This document shows, piece after piece, positions 28,860 to 32,573 of a stretch of DNA of 32,573 nucleotides. A program made the position numbers and the translations under genes. The DNA lies in contig JBFGRM010000004.1 of NCBI GenBank assembly GCA_041563675.1, positions 1 to 32,573 on the forward strand, in the 5' to 3' direction. Within the stretch, counting starts at the first letter, position 1; the number at the start of each line of letters is the position of its first letter. Under the pieces are notes generated by a model, which saw nothing but the letters and a program-made list of their open reading frames with translations, was not told where the DNA came from and did no database searches. Source of the DNA: JBFGRM01 sp041563675. Its GTDB lineage: Bacteria; Nitrospirota; Nitrospiria; Nitrospirales; Nitrospiraceae.

Positions 28860-28929
28860 ATAGCGGCCGCCGTCGCGCTCGTCCTGAGCGAGGCCTCGTC
28901 AGGGGCCGAGTCGAAGGGCCTGCCCTTCC
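28860..28929 (+). repeat. Dispersed 70-bp repeat, copy 2 (forward orientation)
   Basis: Matches the reverse complement of 7561-7630 over its full length with a few mismatches; see the conserved blocks CCTGAGCGAGGCC and GGCCGAGTCGAAGGG. It sits in the 279-nt gap between mutL and miaA, which has no coding content. Downstream in the same gap, CATGGC (28973-28978) can pair with GCCATG (28996-29001). Confidence 0.75.
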
Positions 28930-29071
28930 CCCCCCTGAGACTTAAAGCCGGAGACCCGTTGCTTGAAATGCCCATGGCTCTTGTGAACGGAATGGGCCAT
29001 GCACAATTGGTGGTTCATCGCCATTCGGCGTCCTGCTGAGCGTGGTTGACGTGAAGGGTGGGAATCTCACG

Positions 29072-30100
29072 ATGACTGGAAATCCCTCCGCGATGGAGGT
29101 GAGGCCGCTGGTTGTGATCGTTGGCCCCACCGCCGTTGGCAAGAGCCAGGTCGCGGTTCAGGTCGCCAAGGCCTTGTCGACCGAGGTCCTGGCCGCCGAC
29201 TCGCGGCAGGTGTATCGCGGAATGGACATCGGCACCGACAAGCCCTCCATGGCCGCGCGCGAGGGCGTCCCCCATCGATTGATCGATCTGGTGGAGCCGG
29301 ATGAGCGATTCAATGTCGGGATGTACCGAAAGCTCGCGCTTGCGGAGATCGATCGACTGCATCGCGAGGAGCGGCTGCCGCTCGTGGTCGGAGGCACCGG
29401 GCTCTACGTGCGCGCCCTCGCCCGTGGTCTGTGGGAGGGGCCAGCGGCGGACTGGGCCTTGCGTGATCGACTCCAGCAGGAGGCGAGGGTCCGGGGCACG
29501 GGATCGCTGCACCAGGAGCTGGAACGCGTCGATCCCGAACTTGCATCCCGATTGCATCCCCGGGATACGGTCAAGATCATCCGCGGGCTGGAGGTGTATC
29601 GATTGACCGGACGTCCGCTGTCGGAGGTTCATCGGCGGCATGCCTTCCAGGACCGGTCCTTCGCTCCCCTCTTGATTGGGCTGATGCGCGACCGCGCGAG
29701 GCTGTACCGGCGTATCGAGGAGCGCGTCGATCTGCAATTGGCGCAGGGGTTGCTGGCCGAGACGGAAACGCTCCTGCGTCGGGGATACGGGCCGCATCTC
29801 CCCAGCATGAAGGGCCTGGGCTACCGGCACATGGCGGGCTACTTGTCAGGCGCGTACGACCACGAAGAGGGGGTCCGCCGGTTCAAGCGCGATACGCGTC
29901 ATTTTGCCAAACGACAGTTGACCTGGTTCCGAAGAGAGCCGTATATCACGTGGCTCCATCTCGACGGGCGGGACACGACCGCAGGAATCGTCCAGCGTAT
30001 TCTCGATCTGATCGAAGGCTACCTCGTTCGCCTGCGCGGCTCGCAGCAAGGAGGCGCCACGCCGATTGGGGAGAGTAGGCGGTTTCCGGCGGCTGGCTGA
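29072..30100 (+). CDS. miaA: tRNA dimethylallyltransferase
   Basis: Adds a dimethylallyl group to A37 of tRNAs that read UNN codons. 342 residues from ATG 29072. P-loop GPTAVGKS (18-25) and DSRQVYRGMDIGTDKPS follow, then GGTGLYVRAL and the basic RRFKRDTRHFAKRQLTWFRRE stretch near the C-terminus, all typical of MiaA. GTG 29042 is an in-frame alternative, but the AAGGGTGGG before 29072 fits as a ribosome-binding region. mtnP follows 20 nt downstream. Confidence 0.95.
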   Translation: MTGNPSAMEVRPLVVIVGPTAVGKSQVAVQVAKALSTEVLAADSRQVYRGMDIGTDKPSMAAREGVPHRLIDLVEPDERFNVGMYRKLALAEIDRLHREERLPLVVGGTGLYVRALARGLWEGPAADWALRDRLQQEARVRGTGSLHQELERVDPELASRLHPRDTVKIIRGLEVYRLTGRPLSEVHRRHAFQDRSFAPLLIGLMRDRARLYRRIEERVDLQLAQGLLAETETLLRRGYGPHLPSMKGLGYRHMAGYLSGAYDHEEGVRRFKRDTRHFAKRQLTWFRREPYITWLHLDGRDTTAGIVQRILDLIEGYLVRLRGSQQGGATPIGESRRFPAAG

Positions 30101-30120
30101 AGGAAAGGACAGGCGGCGTC

Positions 30121-31026
30121 ATGTCGAAGAAAACGAGCACCGCACCGCCCACCGTCGGGATGATCGGCGGGAGCGGTCTGTACACCATCGAGGGGCTCCA
30201 AGATGTCAAAGAGGTCAAGGTCCGTACGCCGTTTGGGTCTCCATCCGACGCGATCGTGACCGGAACGCTGGAAGGTGCGCGGGTTGCGTTCCTCTCCCGA
30301 CACGGACGTGGACATCGCCTCAGCCCGTCTGACATCAATTATCGCGCGAATATCTACGCACTGAAGTCATTGGGCGTGACCCGGATCATCTCGGTGAGCG
30401 CCGTCGGAAGCATGAAGGAGCACATCAAGCCCGGCGAGATCGTGGTCGCCGACCAGTTCATTGATCTTACGAAGCGCCGTGCGAGCACGTTTTTCGAAAA
30501 AGGCATCGTCGCGCATGTCGCGTTCGGGCAGCCGGTCTGTCCGCAGCTGGCGGCGGGGCTTGAGAAGGCCGGTCGTGATATCGGAACGGCGATCCACTCC
30601 GGGGGCGTGTATCTCTGTATCGAGGGGCCGCAATTCTCGACTCGCGGCGAATCGTTTCTCTATCGCCAGTGGGGGGTCGATGTGATCGGCATGACGAACA
30701 TGCCCGAAGCGAAGCTGGCGCGGGAGGCGGAGCTCTGCTACGCGACCCTCGCGCTCGTGACCGATTACGATTGCTGGCATCATTCCGAGGCCCCGGTGAC
30801 GGTCGAGGCCATCCTGGCGACGCTTCATCATAATGTCGAGGCGGCGAAACGACTTCTCCGCAAGGCAGTGGCGAGCGCCGGAGAGCCGCGGACGTGCGGG
30901 TGTGGACACGCGTTGGAGAATGCGGTAGTCACGGCGCCACACAGCATCCCCGGGGGGACACGGAAACGGCTGCACCTTCTGGTCGGTCGACGTCTCCCCC
31001 CGACGGAAAGGAGGCGAAGAGCATAA
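30121..31026 (+). CDS. mtnP: S-methyl-5'-thioadenosine phosphorylase
   Basis: Splits methylthioadenosine with phosphate to adenine and methylthioribose 1-phosphate, a first step of methionine salvage. 301 residues of the PNP/MTAP family: GMIGGSGLYTIEGL, FLSRHGRGHRLSPSDINYRANIYALKSLGV, SAVGSM, and the C-terminal active-site stretches IEGPQFSTRGES and GMTNMPEAKLAREAELCYATLALVTDYDCWH. The C-terminus ends in a basic tail. Its TAA overlaps the ATG of the PfkB gene by one base (TAATG, 31024-31028), so the two are coupled. The family can also take inosine or adenosine; the motif set favours MTA. Confidence 0.93.
   Translation: MSKKTSTAPPTVGMIGGSGLYTIEGLQDVKEVKVRTPFGSPSDAIVTGTLEGARVAFLSRHGRGHRLSPSDINYRANIYALKSLGVTRIISVSAVGSMKEHIKPGEIVVADQFIDLTKRRASTFFEKGIVAHVAFGQPVCPQLAAGLEKAGRDIGTAIHSGGVYLCIEGPQFSTRGESFLYRQWGVDVIGMTNMPEAKLAREAELCYATLALVTDYDCWHHSEAPVTVEAILATLHHNVEAAKRLLRKAVASAGEPRTCGCGHALENAVVTAPHSIPGGTRKRLHLLVGRRLPPTERRRRA
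31007..31014 (+). promoter_or_regulatory. Strong Shine-Dalgarno for the PfkB-family gene inside mtnP
   Basis: AAAGGAGG lies within the last codons of mtnP, 11 nt before ATG 31026, and supports this start over the longer frame beginning at 30894. Confidence 0.75.
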
Positions 31027-31940
31027 TGGGTAAGTTACTGGTGGTGGGGTCGGTGGCGTTGGACAGCGTCAAGACTCCCTTTGGACATGTCAGTGAAGTC
31101 TTGGGAGGATCCGCGACGTTCTTTGCCACCGCGGCGAGCTACTTCACGTCGGTGGATTTGATCGCCGTCGTCGGGAAGGACTTCCCGGAGGAACATTTAA
31201 CCTTCCTGAAAAGCCGCGGGATCGACCTGTCAGGGCTCGAACGGCAGGACGGCGAAACCTTCAGGTGGAAGGGGGAGTATTCGCATCAGCTCAACGAGGC
31301 TCGCACGCTGGATACTCGCCTGAACGTCTTCGAGACCTTTCGACCGAAGATCCCGGAGGCCTACAAGTCGCCGGATCTGCTCTTTCTCGGAAACATCGAT
31401 CCCGAGATCCAACTCGACGTGCTCAACCAGGTATCACGGCCGAAGCTCGTCGCCTGCGACACCATGAACTTCTGGATCGAAGGCAAACGCGAGGCCTTGT
31501 GGCGGACGTTGGAGCAGGTGGATATTCTCATCATCAATGACGGGGAGGCGCGTGCACTCGGACAGAGCCCGAACCTGGTGCAGGTTGCCCGGGACACGTT
31601 GGCGCGGGGGCCCAAGTATCTGATCGTCAAGCGTGGTGAGTTCGGCGTCCTGATGTTCGACCGGCATAACACCTTCGGTGCGCCCGCCTTTCCGCTGGAG
31701 CAAGTCCTCGACCCGACGGGGGCCGGGGACACGTTTGCGGGAGGGTTCATGGGCTACCTGGCGGCCACCGGAAACATTTCCCAGGCGTCGCTGCGGCAGG
31801 CGACGGTGTTCGGCAGCGTGATGGCGTCATTTACCGTAGAAGCGTTTAGCCTTGACCGTCTGCGCAAGCTGGATTACAAGGATATTGAGGCGAGGTTCCG
31901 CGAGTTTAAACGATTGACTCATTTTGAGGACCTCACCTAG
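31026..31940 (+). CDS. PfkB-family carbohydrate/nucleoside kinase
   Basis: 304 residues from ATG 31026. Fold of the ribokinase/PfkB family: N-terminal VVGSVALDSV and GGSATFFATAASYF, and the catalytic signature DPTGAGDTFAGGFMGYLA with the base Asp in GAGD. It phosphorylates a sugar or nucleoside with ATP. Overlap with mtnP by TAATG suggests a salvage role, for example adenosine or a related nucleoside, but the substrate cannot be read from the sequence. No metal-binding or lid features allow a finer call. Confidence 0.88.
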   Translation: MGKLLVVGSVALDSVKTPFGHVSEVLGGSATFFATAASYFTSVDLIAVVGKDFPEEHLTFLKSRGIDLSGLERQDGETFRWKGEYSHQLNEARTLDTRLNVFETFRPKIPEAYKSPDLLFLGNIDPEIQLDVLNQVSRPKLVACDTMNFWIEGKREALWRTLEQVDILIINDGEARALGQSPNLVQVARDTLARGPKYLIVKRGEFGVLMFDRHNTFGAPAFPLEQVLDPTGAGDTFAGGFMGYLAATGNISQASLRQATVFGSVMASFTVEAFSLDRLRKLDYKDIEARFREFKRLTHFEDLT

Positions 31941-31989
31941 TCGGTCAGATTCACGACAGCCGCTCGTCGCTGAATCCTGCGTCGACGGC

Positions 31990-32024
31990 TGCGGCTTTGC
32001 CGCACCTGTCGATCTCGATAGGTG
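31990..32024. terminator. Tandem hairpins after the PfkB gene
   Basis: TGCGGC-TTT-GCCGCA (31990-32004) overlaps by two bases a second stem CACCTGTCG (32003-32011) with CGATAGGTG (32016-32024), one G-U pair. No U-run follows. A third stem ACTCGGCC/GGCCGAGT (32059-32066 with 32078-32085) lies just beyond. Probably a 3' processing or Rho-associated region rather than a canonical intrinsic terminator. Confidence 0.45.
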
Positions 32025-32137
32025 CCCTCCGGCCTGCCCGTCGACAAGCCAAGGGCCCACTCGGCCGCGCTCCTGCGGGCCGAGTCCAGTCGAGGGGCTC
32101 GAGGCTGGCCTGCAACGCGCCTCTCTTAGGGGACTAA

Positions 32138-32573
32138 ATGAAATACATGAATAGAAGTCGAACGGCCGTTCGTCTCTTGCTCGCGCTCGCCGCAATGCTT
32201 GCCCTGACCGCCTGTGCGTCGGAGAAGCATCATAAGCGAGCTGATGGGTACTACCAGGAGGGTGTCTCGCTCCTGAGGGCCGATCCCCAACGGGCCTTCG
32301 ACTCGTTTCAGCGCGCCCTGCAGGAGAATCCCGATCATAAGGACGCTCAGTACTACCTCGGGCACCTCTACGCCCAGCAGGGCAAGCTCGAAGCGGCTGA
32401 GCAGAGATTCCGTGGAGTCCTGCGCATCGCTCCGGACTACTCGGAAGCCCACACCTACCTGGGGCAGGTGCTCGTGCAGCAGGGTCGCTGGGATGAAGCC
32501 ATCGCGGCCTAACGCCGGGCATTGTCCAACCCCTTGTACGTGACGCCGGATCTGGCTCGGTTCCACCTCGGCC
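32138..32573 (+). pseudogene. TPR lipoprotein (PilF/PilW-like) interrupted by an in-frame TAA
   Basis: The lipoprotein signal MKYMNRSRTAVRLLLALAAM ends in ALTAC with lipidated C26. Then come tetratricopeptide repeats (about 34-125): RADGYYQEGVSLL, AQYYLGHLYAQQGKLEAAEQRF, AHTYLGQVLVQQGRWDEAIAA. At 32510-32512 a TAA stop follows DEAIAA. The same frame then continues to the window end (RRALSNPLYVTPDLARFHLG), exactly the continuation expected of the helix DEAIAA-Y-RRAL and of PilF-type TPR proteins. One base change (TAC or TAT to TAA) explains it. Either a young nonsense mutation or an assembly error; the true 3' end lies beyond the window. The family role would be pilus assembly or a related envelope function. 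Confidence 0.72.

Noticed and set aside
30894..31025. Longer N-terminus for the PfkB-family protein
   Set aside because: The extension overlaps mtnP out of frame, has no conserved sequence, and the strong AAAGGAGG points to ATG 31026.

Overview
This is a high-GC bacterial chromosome segment with ordinary housekeeping content. It has a complete Tol-Pal locus, CpoB/YbgF lipoproteins, outer-membrane-type lipoproteins, an LpoA-like periplasmic protein and several Sec or lipoprotein signals, so the host has a diderm (Gram-negative) envelope. The gene neighbourhood (tol-pal-cpoB-mutL-miaA-mtnP-pfkB-TPR, and a Ycf46-like AAA+ gene beside an AHJR-type PD-(D/E)XK-like gene) suggests Nitrospirota (Nitrospira-like) or a neighbouring phylum such as Methylomirabilota. 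That placement is my inference from gene content and was not tested by a search.

Layout. (1) 3-6012: glutamate synthase gltB (5' end outside the window) and gltD, the ammonium assimilation pair. (2) 6187-7284: an unrecognised polytopic membrane protein, followed by about 590 bp of non-coding sequence holding a large imperfect palindrome (7317-7527) and one copy of a 70-bp dispersed repeat (7561-7630). (3) 7877-10430, minus strand: a PD-(D/E)XK-like protein whose expected E-x-K looks lost, followed at 19 nt by a Ycf46-like AAA+ ATPase. (4) 10741-13430, plus strand: a secreted protein of unknown function, an MBL-fold hydrolase, an exported DUF151/BFN-domain protein and a SAM methyltransferase. 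(5) 13431-13726: a convergent intergenic region with a 14-bp perfect hairpin and a 201-bp quasi-palindromic, MITE-like element that has 19-bp perfect terminal inverted repeats. (6) 13727-17468, minus strand: one operon (TPR/LpoA-like periplasmic protein, M50 site-2 protease, trpS) joined by two ATGA overlaps and driven by a consensus promoter (TTGACA-N17-TATACT). (7) 17620-19026: a Xer-type tyrosine recombinase, then tRNA-Val(TAC) with its own promoter and tRNA-Asp(GTC). (8) 19339-26896: tolQ-tolR-tolA-tolB-pal and two successive cpoB-like genes, the envelope-constriction machine. (9) 26948-31940: mutL, the second copy of the 70-bp repeat, then miaA, mtnP and a PfkB-family kinase. (10) 32138 to the end: a TPR lipoprotein gene interrupted by an in-frame TAA.

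The most distinctive observations are the 201-bp element at 13522-13722, the similar palindrome at 7317-7527, the 70-bp repeat pair in opposite orientation, the AAA+/degenerate-nuclease pair, a TrpRS with a possible iron-sulfur Cys motif, three 39-residue coiled-coil repeats in the first CpoB-like protein, and the interrupted TPR gene. I found no CRISPR array, complete insertion sequence, rRNA or phage genes.
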